Assembly (NCBI GenBank): GCA_019239775.1
Contig: JAFAZN010000260.1
Location: forward strand, 1 to 54,217
DNA length: 54,217 bases
Source of the DNA: Chloroflexota bacterium
GTDB lineage: Bacteria > Chloroflexota > UBA6077 > CF-72
Direction: 5' to 3'
Positions 41,306 to 49,338 of this stretch are shown piece after piece. The stretch's first letter is position 1, and every line of letters begins with the position of its first letter. The notes below the pieces were generated by a model. That model worked only from the letters and a program-made list of their open reading frames with translations. It made no database searches and was not told the DNA's origin. The position numbers and the translations under genes were made by a program.

Positions 41306-43132
41306 CTACTTGGTGACGAAGACCTGTTGGAGGAACGTCACTCCAGGATAGGAATCAATCGGCGTGATGTTCAGGCTGTTGTTATCGCCACCGCCGTGTA
41401 CCCACGGCTTCACCAGCACCAGTCGTCCGCGGTAATACAGCGGTGCAACCGGCAGGTCCTGCACCAGCAGCTGTTGGGCTTGCGCGTAGTATTGCAAGCG
41501 CTGGTTCTGATCGGTGGTCGTATCGCCCTTCGCCGCGAGCTGATCGAACTGCTGGTTGCAGTAGTTGTATTTGTTCTGGCTCGCGTTGCAGCCAAACAGC
41601 CCAGTCATCCAGTCCTGTGGATCCGGATAGTCGGCGCCCCAACCTTCCCATGCAAGGTCGAAGTCCTTTGCTTTGTAGGCCGCCTGGAATGACTTGGCTT
41701 CCATGGAATCCAGGACGATGTCGACGCCCAGGTTCTGTTTGAGCTGCGCCTGAACGAACTCTGCGCGCGATTGATTCGTCGAGGTGGTGGCGTAGCGGAA
41801 GTGCAGCTGCGGGAACGTACTCGGGTCTGAGTACCCGGCTTGCGCGAGCAGCTGCTTGGCCTGGCTCGGATTGAAGTCAATGTCCTTGCCGAGGTCCGCC
41901 TGGAAACCGGGCATGCCCGGCGGAATCATGCTGGTCGCCGGTTTGCCTACACCACCCGCAACGTCGCGAATCAAAGCGTTGCGGTCGATCGCCATAGAAA
42001 AGGCCTTGCGCACATCGAGGTTGTCGAGGGGCTTGTGCGCCAGGTTGAACGTGAGCCACCAGGTTGTCAGCTCCGTGTACTCCACCGTCTGTTGGGACAG
42101 TGTGGAGTCACTCTTGACCGCTTGCACATCCGCATCGGGTACCAGGGTCCAGTCGCGCTCGTTGTTGCGATAGGCGGCATAGTCGGCTTCGCCGTCGGTC
42201 ACCATCAAGAACGTGACTTTCGACAGCTTCGGACGGGTGCCGACGTAGTTCTCATTCGGTACCAGGGTGATGTGATCCTGGTGTACCCATTCGGTCATCT
42301 TGAACGGACCGTTGCCGATGTACGTGGACGGGTCCTGTGCCCAGCTGTCGCCGCCTTTCTGGACCACGTCCTGGCGGATCGGCGGCACGACCCAGAGCGC
42401 GACGAGGTTGGGCAGGTAGCCGATGGGATTCTCCAACTGGATCTGGAGGGTGTTGTCGTCCAGAGCTTTGACGCCGACGCCGTCAGCGCTGCCTTTGCCG
42501 GCGTTGTAGTCCGCGGCGCCGACGATGCCGGCATCGGTGAAGAAGCTCGCATACTCGGCGGCGGTATTCGGATCCAGGATGCGCTTGAACGAGTACTCGA
42601 AGTCCTGCGCTTTAACTGGCTGCCCATCGCTGTACTTGGCGCCCTGGCGCAGATGGAAGGTGTACGTTTTGCCGTCCGACGACACGTCGAAGCTCGTCGC
42701 CGCGGCGGGCTGCGGTTTCAAGTCCTTGTCGAAGGTCAGCAACGGCTCGAAGACGCGCGAGATCACCGCGCTTTCGGTCGCAAAGCTGCTCTTGTTCGGG
42801 TCGATGTTGTCGGGTTCGCCCTGCAGCGCGTTGATCGTGATCACCTGGTCGCCAGTCGGCTGGACATTGCTCTGCGACTGGCTGGCCTGGGTGGGCTGGG
42901 CGGCGGTCGTGGCGGCCGGCTTGGGTGCGGACGTAGCGCCGGCGGCCGGCGTGGCCGCGCCTGAGCCCGCTGGAGTCGCCGCAGCCGCGCCAGTTACCGG
43001 CGTCGAGACGGACACGTTGCTGGCGCCTGTGCCGTTGCCGCCGCCGGTTGCCGGCTGCCCGGATGGCCCGCAAGCGCTCGCGACGAGCGCCGCACCTGCA
43101 AGGATCGAGAGAAGTGATGGTTTGATGCGCAT
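41306..43132 (-). CDS. Oligopeptide ABC transporter substrate-binding lipoprotein (SBP_bac_5, OppA/DppA-like)
   Basis: 608 residues. Lipobox ALVASAC with C21, an Ala/Thr/Pro/Gln linker (about 22-92), then the family 5 solute-binding fold starting QVITINALQGEPDNIDPNKSSFATESAVISRVFEPLLTFD and containing the signature FHLRQGAKYSDGQPVKAQDFEYSFKRILDP. Binds peptides or other large solutes. No permease or ATPase gene adjoins it, so it must use components encoded elsewhere. A 14-bp palindrome lies just before the start. Confidence 0.9.
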   Translation of the reverse strand: MRIKPSLLSILAGAALVASACGPSGQPATGGGNGTGASNVSVSTPVTGAAAATPAGSGAATPAAGATSAPKPAATTAAQPTQASQSQSNVQPTGDQVITINALQGEPDNIDPNKSSFATESAVISRVFEPLLTFDKDLKPQPAAATSFDVSSDGKTYTFHLRQGAKYSDGQPVKAQDFEYSFKRILDPNTAAEYASFFTDAGIVGAADYNAGKGSADGVGVKALDDNTLQIQLENPIGYLPNLVALWVVPPIRQDVVQKGGDSWAQDPSTYIGNGPFKMTEWVHQDHITLVPNENYVGTRPKLSKVTFLMVTDGEADYAAYRNNERDWTLVPDADVQAVKSDSTLSQQTVEYTELTTWWLTFNLAHKPLDNLDVRKAFSMAIDRNALIRDVAGGVGKPATSMIPPGMPGFQADLGKDIDFNPSQAKQLLAQAGYSDPSTFPQLHFRYATTSTNQSRAEFVQAQLKQNLGVDIVLDSMEAKSFQAAYKAKDFDLAWEGWGADYPDPQDWMTGLFGCNASQNKYNYCNQQFDQLAAKGDTTTDQNQRLQYYAQAQQLLVQDLPVAPLYYRGRLVLVKPWVHGGGDNNSLNITPIDSYPGVTFLQQVFVTK

Positions 43133-43141
43133 GCGACCCCC

Positions 43142-43155
43142 TCACACGGGTGTGA
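43142..43155. promoter_or_regulatory. Palindrome upstream of the oligopeptide-binding protein gene
   Basis: TCACAC-GG-GTGTGA, a perfect 6-bp inverted repeat 9 bp upstream of the ATG at 43132, adjacent to the Shine-Dalgarno (GAGGGGG on the minus strand). Candidate operator or translational control hairpin. Confidence 0.4.
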
Positions 43156-43227
43156 CGTGCTGTTGAGGCCGTGGCTACATCAAGATTCGTGCCCACTAAA
43201 CGGTCCCAGCCGCGATCCGGGTGGTTG

Positions 43228-43857
43228 CTACGGTATTGGTAGACCCGGCACCGGTCGCCCAGCGAACCACAGCAGCGCGACGCACATGGCAATCACGCAA
43301 CTGACAATGATCGCGAGCGCGAAGCCATGGCGCTCGAGCACGCGGCTTGGCCCGTCCACCAACCATTCGGCGACCGTCGCCAGTTCCTGACGATCGCCTG
43401 AGGTGGTGAGGTGGCAGTACACACGCACTCCGATCAGCACTGCCGCGATCGCTGCGATGTCGTTGCACAGAAAGTCCGTCATCGTGTCCGCGTTGGACTT
43501 CTGCAGGTCCGAAGAGGCGACCCAATCGCGTACGAACTCGACAATCTCCCACAGCACGCCGAACAGGATCCCCGCGAACATCGCCAGCAGGGCGGCGAGC
43601 TCATCCGAGAGGTCGATGTGATTCCACTCGCGCCAGCCGAGCAGGAGCATCGCGAAGATGAACGTCGCGCATGCGGCGTCGACGGCGTGGATGAATTTGC
43701 CCCAGTGGAGGACGCGGTCATACAGCCCGAATGCCACCGAGGCCAGGGGCAGCAGCACGCCGACTGCGAGTGTGAGGATGATCCCTCGAAGGGCACGTCC
43801 ACCCCGTGCGCCGGGCGCTGAGACCGCGGCACGTGGACGCCTGGCGGTCTGGCTCAC
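43228..43857 (-). CDS. Membrane protein with WEIVEF...SDLQKSNADT signature (small paralogue)
   Basis: 209 residues, about five transmembrane segments. The conserved stretch VLWEIVEFVRDWVASSDLQKSNADTMTDFLCNDIAA is nearly repeated in the upstream gene product. The pattern of an acidic helix followed by a polar loop resembles YjdF/DUF2238-type proteins, but the match is weak and the function is unknown. Overlaps the upstream paralogue by 4 nt (ATGA). Confidence 0.75.
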   Translation of the reverse strand: MSQTARRPRAAVSAPGARGGRALRGIILTLAVGVLLPLASVAFGLYDRVLHWGKFIHAVDAACATFIFAMLLLGWREWNHIDLSDELAALLAMFAGILFGVLWEIVEFVRDWVASSDLQKSNADTMTDFLCNDIAAIAAVLIGVRVYCHLTTSGDRQELATVAEWLVDGPSRVLERHGFALAIIVSCVIAMCVALLWFAGRPVPGLPIP

Positions 43858-45047
43858 TGGGCGCCTCCGACCGTGACGGTCACGTCACTGAAACAGGTCG
43901 GCGCGGCGGCCCGGGCCCACACACCGATTGGCCCGTCGGTGTTCGGCACGTCGTCGACCGTGTAGATGGTCTGCCCGTCAACGCCGGCGGTCACCGACGC
44001 ACCTGAAACTGAGACCTGCAGGGTGTGCCACTCGTTGCCATGCGTACGGAACAGCTTCTCGCGCAGGTCACGGCGCTTGCCGTGGACGAACTCGTCCAGC
44101 CGCAGGTTGTCGTGCAGCGCGTTCTCCTCGACCAGGTCGAAGTTGCTGGCGTCGCGGATGCCGAAGGCGATACCCGCATCCATCTCGCTGCCCTGCTGCA
44201 CCTGTGGCCGCTCCTCAAAGTAGCGAGCCTCCACGGTGAACGGCACTGCGCCATAGCTCGTACCTGGCGTCAATTCCAGAACGCCCATCTTCTCGCTGCC
44301 AGGTTCGGGGTTCTCGAGGTTCTCGCGACACACGCCACGCGGATCGGGGACCCAGTCGCCACTAAGAACCTGGGAACCATTCGGCAAGGCGCCGTCCGCG
44401 AGGTGCCACTGCTGGCCGCTCCCCGGGGCGAGGCCTGCCGCAAGCGCTGGCACATCCCGATCGACCCATACCGCGGCGGATATCAGGCCAATAACGGCAA
44501 GCGCGGCGACGGTGCCAACCACACGACCGGCCTTCTGGAACACGACCGCGGGGCCGTGCGCGAGCCAGCGCGCGATGTGGCCCGTCTGTTCGCGCTGGCG
44601 CTGGCTGAAGAAGCGCGTGTACAGCCACAGCGCCAGCAGCGTTGCGACAAACGCTCCGATGTCGTTGGACATGATGTCGCTGATCGTGTCGGCGTTCGAC
44701 TTCTGGAGATCGGAGTTGCTGAACCAATCCGTGGTGAATTCGACGAACTCCCAGAACGCGCCGACGGTGATCGCCAGCAACATGCCGAACGCCGCGACAA
44801 GGTGAATCGGCAGACGTTTGGCGAAGGCGTCGCGATAGCCCAGGAGCAGCCAGGCGCCGATCATGCCGGTGAGGGCCACCAGCGTGGGATGGACGAGCTT
44901 GTCCCAGTAGTAGAACAGCTCGAAGAGCTTGGTTGACTCCGACGCAAACTGGAATGCCATGCCGAAGACGAAGGCGAACTCCAGCGGACGTGGGACGTGC
45001 GTTCGAGCAAGCAACGCAATGGCCAGCGGCGCCAGCGACACCACCAC
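43854..45047 (-). CDS. Membrane protein with SDLQKSNADT signature and extracytoplasmic jelly-roll domain
   Basis: 397 residues from the first GTG. N-terminal membrane domain (to about 200) with AFWEFVEFTTDWFSNSDLQKSNADTISDIMSNDIGA, paralogous to the downstream gene. After the last helix (about 170-190) comes an exported domain of about 200 residues that looks like a concanavalin/DUF1080-type beta sandwich (FTVEARYFEE, MDAGIAFGIRDASNFDLVEENALHDNLRL, EWHTLQVSVSGASVTAGVDGQTIY). A hydrophobic stretch is encoded in frame upstream to 45164 without an ATG, GTG or TTG, so the annotated N-terminus is probably too short. Confidence 0.75.
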   Translation of the reverse strand: MVVSLAPLAIALLARTHVPRPLEFAFVFGMAFQFASESTKLFELFYYWDKLVHPTLVALTGMIGAWLLLGYRDAFAKRLPIHLVAAFGMLLAITVGAFWEFVEFTTDWFSNSDLQKSNADTISDIMSNDIGAFVATLLALWLYTRFFSQRQREQTGHIARWLAHGPAVVFQKAGRVVGTVAALAVIGLISAAVWVDRDVPALAAGLAPGSGQQWHLADGALPNGSQVLSGDWVPDPRGVCRENLENPEPGSEKMGVLELTPGTSYGAVPFTVEARYFEERPQVQQGSEMDAGIAFGIRDASNFDLVEENALHDNLRLDEFVHGKRRDLREKLFRTHGNEWHTLQVSVSGASVTAGVDGQTIYTVDDVPNTDGPIGVWARAAAPTCFSDVTVTVGGAQ

Positions 45048-45164
45048 ACCCTCGGCGGCGACGATGGCGCCACTGGTGTTGTGGTTGATCAGTTGGACGA
45101 TTGCCAGGCCGATGAGCGCCAGGCGCAGCAGCCAGGACTCTAGGTGGAGGTGGATGCCGGCGTG

Positions 45165-45884
45165 CTAACGCAGGCTACGTGCCCACCGCTCGATGAGCCT
45201 CCCAACGTGTTGTGCATGGACGAGATGCACGAGGTGGCCGCCATCGAGGGTAGCCAGCGTTGCGTTGGGCAAGCTGCGCGCGAGCTCTGCACCAGCCGAC
45301 CTGGGGACGACCGGGTCCCACCTACCCACGAGCACGAACGCGGGCGTCTCAACGGTTCGGAGCCATGGGCGGGCATCGAAGGTAAGCGACAGCTCGGCTT
45401 TGGTACGGTATGCGGCGACGTCGGCGCGCGGGCGCGCGAGATAGCTGTCCAGGAGTTCTCGTTGGAAGCTGAGCCCGAGCTGCGTTGGCAGTGAGGCCAG
45501 ACGTCCTGCGCGATACAGACTGGTGCTGACGCGCCCGCCCAGGAAGCTCCAGGCGGCGAGGGCGCGCACGCCTCTGCGCGCCAGGGCGGATGGGTGCCAG
45601 CCGAACGTGGACAGCAGAATCAAGCCCTGAATGCGTTCGGGCGCAAGATGCGCCATCGTCAGCGCGACGGTGCCGCCGAAGGACTCGCCGCAGACAAACA
45701 CGGGGTCGCTTGCTCTGAGGCTGTCGAGCGCGCGGTGCGCCAGGCCTTCGACGCCGTCCTGCGCCTGGTCGTGGTGGTGGTTGAAGGCGCACGCCTGCCA
45801 GCCCGGAAACAGCCGCGGCGCGGCCTCCAGCAGCATGCCCGGGTGCCCATTGAGCCCCGGGATGATCAGCACGCGATGAGCCAC
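45165..45884 (-). CDS. Alpha/beta hydrolase
   Basis: 239 residues. Nucleophile elbow G-E-S68-F-G-G, acid in VGRWDPVVP and His in DGGHLVHL. Oxyanion region IIPGLNGHPG. Esterase- or lyase-type substrate unknown. GTG start. Its TAG stop is followed directly, in the same frame, by the reading frame of the membrane protein downstream, so the two are probably co-transcribed. Confidence 0.87.
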   Translation of the reverse strand: MAHRVLIIPGLNGHPGMLLEAAPRLFPGWQACAFNHHHDQAQDGVEGLAHRALDSLRASDPVFVCGESFGGTVALTMAHLAPERIQGLILLSTFGWHPSALARRGVRALAAWSFLGGRVSTSLYRAGRLASLPTQLGLSFQRELLDSYLARPRADVAAYRTKAELSLTFDARPWLRTVETPAFVLVGRWDPVVPRSAGAELARSLPNATLATLDGGHLVHLVHAQHVGRLIERWARSLR

Positions 45885-45889
45885 TGCGT

Positions 45890-45903
45890 CTTTGTTCTAC
45901 GCT
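45890..45903. promoter_or_regulatory. Compact divergent promoter between hydrolase and MFS genes
   Basis: CTTTGTTCTACGCT, identical except for one base to the element at 1819-1832. TACGCT (45898-45903) is 9 nt before the GTG at 45913; the reverse strand reads TAGAAC before the GTG at 45884. The start codons are 28 bp apart. Confidence 0.6.
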
Positions 45904-45912
45904 TTGCGCCGG

Positions 45913-47166
45913 GTGGGTGGCATCAGATTTCGCGGGCTCTGGCTGCACCGCGAGTTCGTCAAGCTGTGGGCGGGCCAAACGATCTCCCAGTTCGGCACCC
46001 AGGTCAGCATGCTGGCCATCCCGCTGACCGCGGCGCTGGTGCTGAACGCGAGCCCCGCGCAGATGGGCCTGCTCGGCGCCTTCGAATTCGCGCCCTTCCT
46101 CCTGCTGAGCCTGTTCGCGGGCGTCTGGGTCGACCGCATGCGACGTCGGCCGATCCTGATCGTGGCGGACATTGGCCGCACCCTGTTCCTCGCATCAATT
46201 CCGGCAACAGCGCTGCTGAAGATCCTCACGATGGAGCAGCTGTACGTCGTCGCGCTGCTCACAGGGGTGCTGACGGTCTTCTTCGACGTCGCCTATCAGT
46301 CCTATCTGCCGGTCCTCGTCAGTCGAGAACACCTGGTCGAGGGCAACAGCAAGCTCGAGGTCAGTCGCTCGGTGGCCCAGATCGCGGGGCCAGGCATCGC
46401 GGGTGCGCTGGTCCAACTGGTCACCGCGCCGATGGCCATCGCGCTCGATGCGCTGTCGTACATCGCTTCGGTCATCTCACTGCTGTTCATCCACGTCGCT
46501 GAGCCACCGCCGCAGCGTGGGTCGGACCGGGCTCGCTCGATCTGGTCGGAGCTGCGCGAGGGCCTGGACGTCGTGGTCGGCAATCCGCTGCTGCGCTCGA
46601 TCGCTGGCTGCACCGCCACCTCGAACCTGTTCGGCAACGCGATGCAGGCGGTGTACGTGCTCTACGTTACGCGTGAGCTTGGCCTGCAGCCGGCGACCAT
46701 CGGGCTGATCTTCGCGATGAGCGGGCCTGGCGCGTTGCTCGGGTCGTTGGTCGCTGGACAGCTGGCCGACCGGCTTGGACTGGGTCGCACAATCGTGGGC
46801 TCTATCGCGCTTGGCGGGCTCGCCAACCTGCTCATCCCACTTGCGGGCGGGCCGCCGCCGCTCATGGTCGGCATGCTGATGGTTGCCGCGTTCTTCCGCG
46901 GCGTATCTGACCCTGTGTACAACATCAACCAGGTCAGCCTGCGGCAGGCGATTACGCCGGACCACGTGCAGGGGCGCATGAATGCCAGCATGCGCTTCAT
47001 CGTGTGGGGCACCATCCCGATTGGCGCCTTGCTCGGTGGCGCGCTGGGCCAGTTTTTTGGGCTATGGCCAACGATTGTGGTGACGGTCGTGGCCGAGCTA
47101 CTTGCCCCCGCCTGGGTGCTGTTTTCGCCAGTCCGCCAGTTAAAAACGCAGCCCGCGCCGGTATAG
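45913..47166 (+). CDS. MFS transporter (DHA3/EntS-like exporter)
   Basis: 417 residues with twelve predicted helices. Family motifs: LWAGQTISQFGTQVSMLAIPL, GLLGAFEFAPFLLLSLFAGVWVDRMRRRPILI (motif A with DRMRRR), and VLVSREHLVEGNSKLEVSRSVAQIAGPGIAGALVQ typical of macrolide- or siderophore-exporter-like MFS proteins. GTG 45913 is chosen over TTG 45892, which lies inside the promoter element. Confidence 0.9.
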   Translation: MGGIRFRGLWLHREFVKLWAGQTISQFGTQVSMLAIPLTAALVLNASPAQMGLLGAFEFAPFLLLSLFAGVWVDRMRRRPILIVADIGRTLFLASIPATALLKILTMEQLYVVALLTGVLTVFFDVAYQSYLPVLVSREHLVEGNSKLEVSRSVAQIAGPGIAGALVQLVTAPMAIALDALSYIASVISLLFIHVAEPPPQRGSDRARSIWSELREGLDVVVGNPLLRSIAGCTATSNLFGNAMQAVYVLYVTRELGLQPATIGLIFAMSGPGALLGSLVAGQLADRLGLGRTIVGSIALGGLANLLIPLAGGPPPLMVGMLMVAAFFRGVSDPVYNINQVSLRQAITPDHVQGRMNASMRFIVWGTIPIGALLGGALGQFFGLWPTIVVTVVAELLAPAWVLFSPVRQLKTQPAPV

Positions 47167-47244
47167 GACGGAACAACTCCAGCCCGGAACCGGAATCACT
47201 ACGATAGGGGGCGTGTTACACGCAGGTATGGGAGCGAATCGCTG

Positions 47245-47865
47245 ATGGCAGTCACTCGCGAACAGTTCGACGCAGGATTGACCTACGACGCGTACAAGGC
47301 GCAGATGACGCGAAATCGCGAGCAGTTCGAGCAGAACGAAAAGGATCTGCAGCTCAGTGCAGAGGATGCCCAGGCTTTCGCCAAGCTGCCGCAACGCGTG
47401 AACGTGCTGGCATTGGCTGAAGACTGGTGCGGTGATGTCATCGCCAACCTGCCGATTGTGGGTCGCATTGCCGAAGCCTCTGGTGGCAAGTTGAACCTGC
47501 GCATTCTGTTGCGCGACCAGCAGCCCGGTGAGCAGGTGATGGACGAACACCTGAACAAGGGCCAGTACAAGTCTATCCCGACGATCATCTTCCTCGACGA
47601 GGATTTCAAAGAGGTCGGCGTGTGGGTCGAGCGGCCGGAGTCGGTGACGAAACTGCGTGAGGAAAAGCGGCTGGCGCTATACAAGGCGCATCCCGACTGG
47701 GGTGATCCAAGCGCACCAATCGCAGAACTGCCCGAGGCTGTGCGCACTCAGGTCCAGACGGCAAGCGCGGCAATGCGCAACGAGACGAAGCCCTTCGCCA
47801 ACGCCGAGGTCGTGCGCGAGCTGCGCGAGCTCGTGCAGGGCGCGACGGCCAAACAGCCGGCCTGA
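47245..47865 (+). CDS. Thioredoxin-fold protein with single active-site cysteine
   Basis: 206 residues. Thioredoxin-like core about 50-150 with VNVLALAEDWCGDVIANLP: the usual WCxxC is WCGD (C62 only), so it cannot cycle a CxxC disulfide but may act as a monothiol protein or peroxidase-like factor. The cis-Pro region is KSIPTIIFLDEDF. Followed 10 bp later by a SelW-like gene. Confidence 0.82.
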   Translation: MAVTREQFDAGLTYDAYKAQMTRNREQFEQNEKDLQLSAEDAQAFAKLPQRVNVLALAEDWCGDVIANLPIVGRIAEASGGKLNLRILLRDQQPGEQVMDEHLNKGQYKSIPTIIFLDEDFKEVGVWVERPESVTKLREEKRLALYKAHPDWGDPSAPIAELPEAVRTQVQTASAAMRNETKPFANAEVVRELRELVQGATAKQPA

Positions 47866-47875
47866 GGCTGGAAAA

Positions 47876-48157
47876 ATGGCCGAGAGCGCAGGCACCAAAG
47901 TCACCATCACCTATTGCGCCGAGTGCGGATACGAGACGCAGACGCTTTCATTGGCCGAAGCGCTGATGAAGGCGTTCACCCACGAGCTCACGTCGATCGA
48001 ACTGGTGCCGTGGTATGAAGGCTCGTTCGACGTGGCGATCAACGGTCACCTGGTGCACTCGATGTATCGCGAGGGCGGCTTCCCCGATAACGCGAAGATG
48101 GTCGAAGAGGTGAAGAAGGTACTCGCAGCCTCTCCGGCCAAAGTCGAATCCGCCTGA
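47876..48157 (+). CDS. SelT/SelW/SelH (Rdx) family selenoprotein homologue, Cys form
   Basis: 93 residues from the ATG at 47876 (the frame is open upstream but overlaps the previous gene). Thioredoxin-like Rdx fold with C14-A-E-C17 (ITYCAECGYETQTLSLAEAL), Cys in place of the selenocysteine of SelW, and the late GGFPDNAKMVEEVKKVL. Proposed redox role with glutathione or other thiols; precise function unknown. Its TGA overlaps a CTG that opens the next frame. Confidence 0.83.
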   Translation: MAESAGTKVTITYCAECGYETQTLSLAEALMKAFTHELTSIELVPWYEGSFDVAINGHLVHSMYREGGFPDNAKMVEEVKKVLAASPAKVESA

Positions 48158-48201
48158 CATATCCAGCGCCCTTCGAAGCGCAGACCGAGCGCGAGCGCCA
48201 C

Positions 48202-49317
48202 GTGGTGGAGCGCGCTCGCGCTGCTGCGCAGGTGGCCGCGCATCACGCCGCACGCCATGATCGCGATGGGACGTTCCCAGTTGAAGGTCTCGCCGAGTTA
48301 GCGAGGAACGGCTACATCGCGGCTGTGTTGCCGCAATCGCACGGAGGTGAAGCGGCCAGCGTCACGGAGATGGTGCTGGGCAACCTGGCGCTGGCGCAGG
48401 GCGACGCTTCGCTCGCGCTGGTCGTGGCGATGCATGTGGCCTTGCTCGGCCGAGTTCGCGATGCCGGCGGCTGGCCTGAGCCGCTCTTCGAGCGTGTTGG
48501 ACGCGAGATTGCATCAGGCGGCGGGCTGATCAACAGCCTGGCATCGGAGCCCGAGATGGGCAGCCCCTCACGCGGTGGTCTGCCGGCGACCACCGCGCGT
48601 CGGACCTCGACGGGTTTCGTGCTCAACGGTCGCAAGACGTTTTCGAGCGGCGCTCCGGTTCTGCGCTGGGGGCTCATTTCGGCAGCCGTCCAGACGGATG
48701 GCGAACCATATCTGGGAAATTTCCTCGTTCAACTCCCCACCACAGGCGTGCACATTGAGCCGAGCTGGGAATCGCTGGGTATGCGCGCCACATGCAGCCA
48801 TACGCTCGTGCTGCAAGACGCGGTCGTCTCAGCCGATGCGGAGGTGCCGCGCGCATCGGGCAGCGAGCTGCCGCATGAGCGCGCGTGGACGCTAGGCGTC
48901 TCCGCGGTGTACCTCGGTGTTGCGGAGGCTGCGCGGGAGTACGCGTTCAACTTTGCGAAAGAGCGGAAGCCAACCGCGCTGGGCGGCAAAGCCATCGCCA
49001 CGCTGCCGAACATTCGGGAGCGGGCGGGTCGCATCGACCTGCTGCTCTATCAGGCTCGCGGCATGCTGGTCTCGCTGGCGCGAGCGTGGGATGCGGCGCC
49101 TTCGGCGCAGTTCGAAGCCGCGTTCGCGGCAGCGAAGATGACCGCCACCAACAACGCCGTGACCGCAGTCGAGCAGGCCATGCGGCTCGTCGGCGGGTCT
49201 TCGATGGATCGGTCGGCACCGATCGAGCGGCACTATCGCGACGTGCGCGGCGGCTTGCACCACCCACCCCAGGACGATGCGGCGCTCGCACTTTTCGCAC
49301 GGCAAGCACTGGACTGA
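48202..49317 (+). CDS. Acyl-CoA dehydrogenase family flavoprotein
   Basis: At least 371 residues. FAD-binding and catalytic-domain features: YIAAVLPQSHGGEAASVTEMVLGNLALAQGDASLALVVAMH, NSLASEPEMGSPSRGGLPATTARRT, LNGRKTFSSGAPV and the C-terminal helical domain with KMTATNNAVTAVEQAMRLVGGSSM. Role could be fatty-acid oxidation or a dibenzothiophene-monooxygenase-like side branch. GTG 48202 is the first standard start, but it falls inside the first helix; the frame stays open to 48091 with only a CTG at 48154, which overlaps the SelW-like stop as CTGA. Confidence 0.86.
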   Translation: MVERARAAAQVAAHHAARHDRDGTFPVEGLAELARNGYIAAVLPQSHGGEAASVTEMVLGNLALAQGDASLALVVAMHVALLGRVRDAGGWPEPLFERVGREIASGGGLINSLASEPEMGSPSRGGLPATTARRTSTGFVLNGRKTFSSGAPVLRWGLISAAVQTDGEPYLGNFLVQLPTTGVHIEPSWESLGMRATCSHTLVLQDAVVSADAEVPRASGSELPHERAWTLGVSAVYLGVAEAAREYAFNFAKERKPTALGGKAIATLPNIRERAGRIDLLLYQARGMLVSLARAWDAAPSAQFEAAFAAAKMTATNNAVTAVEQAMRLVGGSSMDRSAPIERHYRDVRGGLHHPPQDDAALALFARQALD

Positions 49318-49338
49318 GCGCTTTCGCGGCCTGAAGCT

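Noticed and set aside
48905..49312. Plus and minus frames inside the acyl-CoA dehydrogenase gene
   Set aside because: Shadows of a well-supported gene with no motif of their own.
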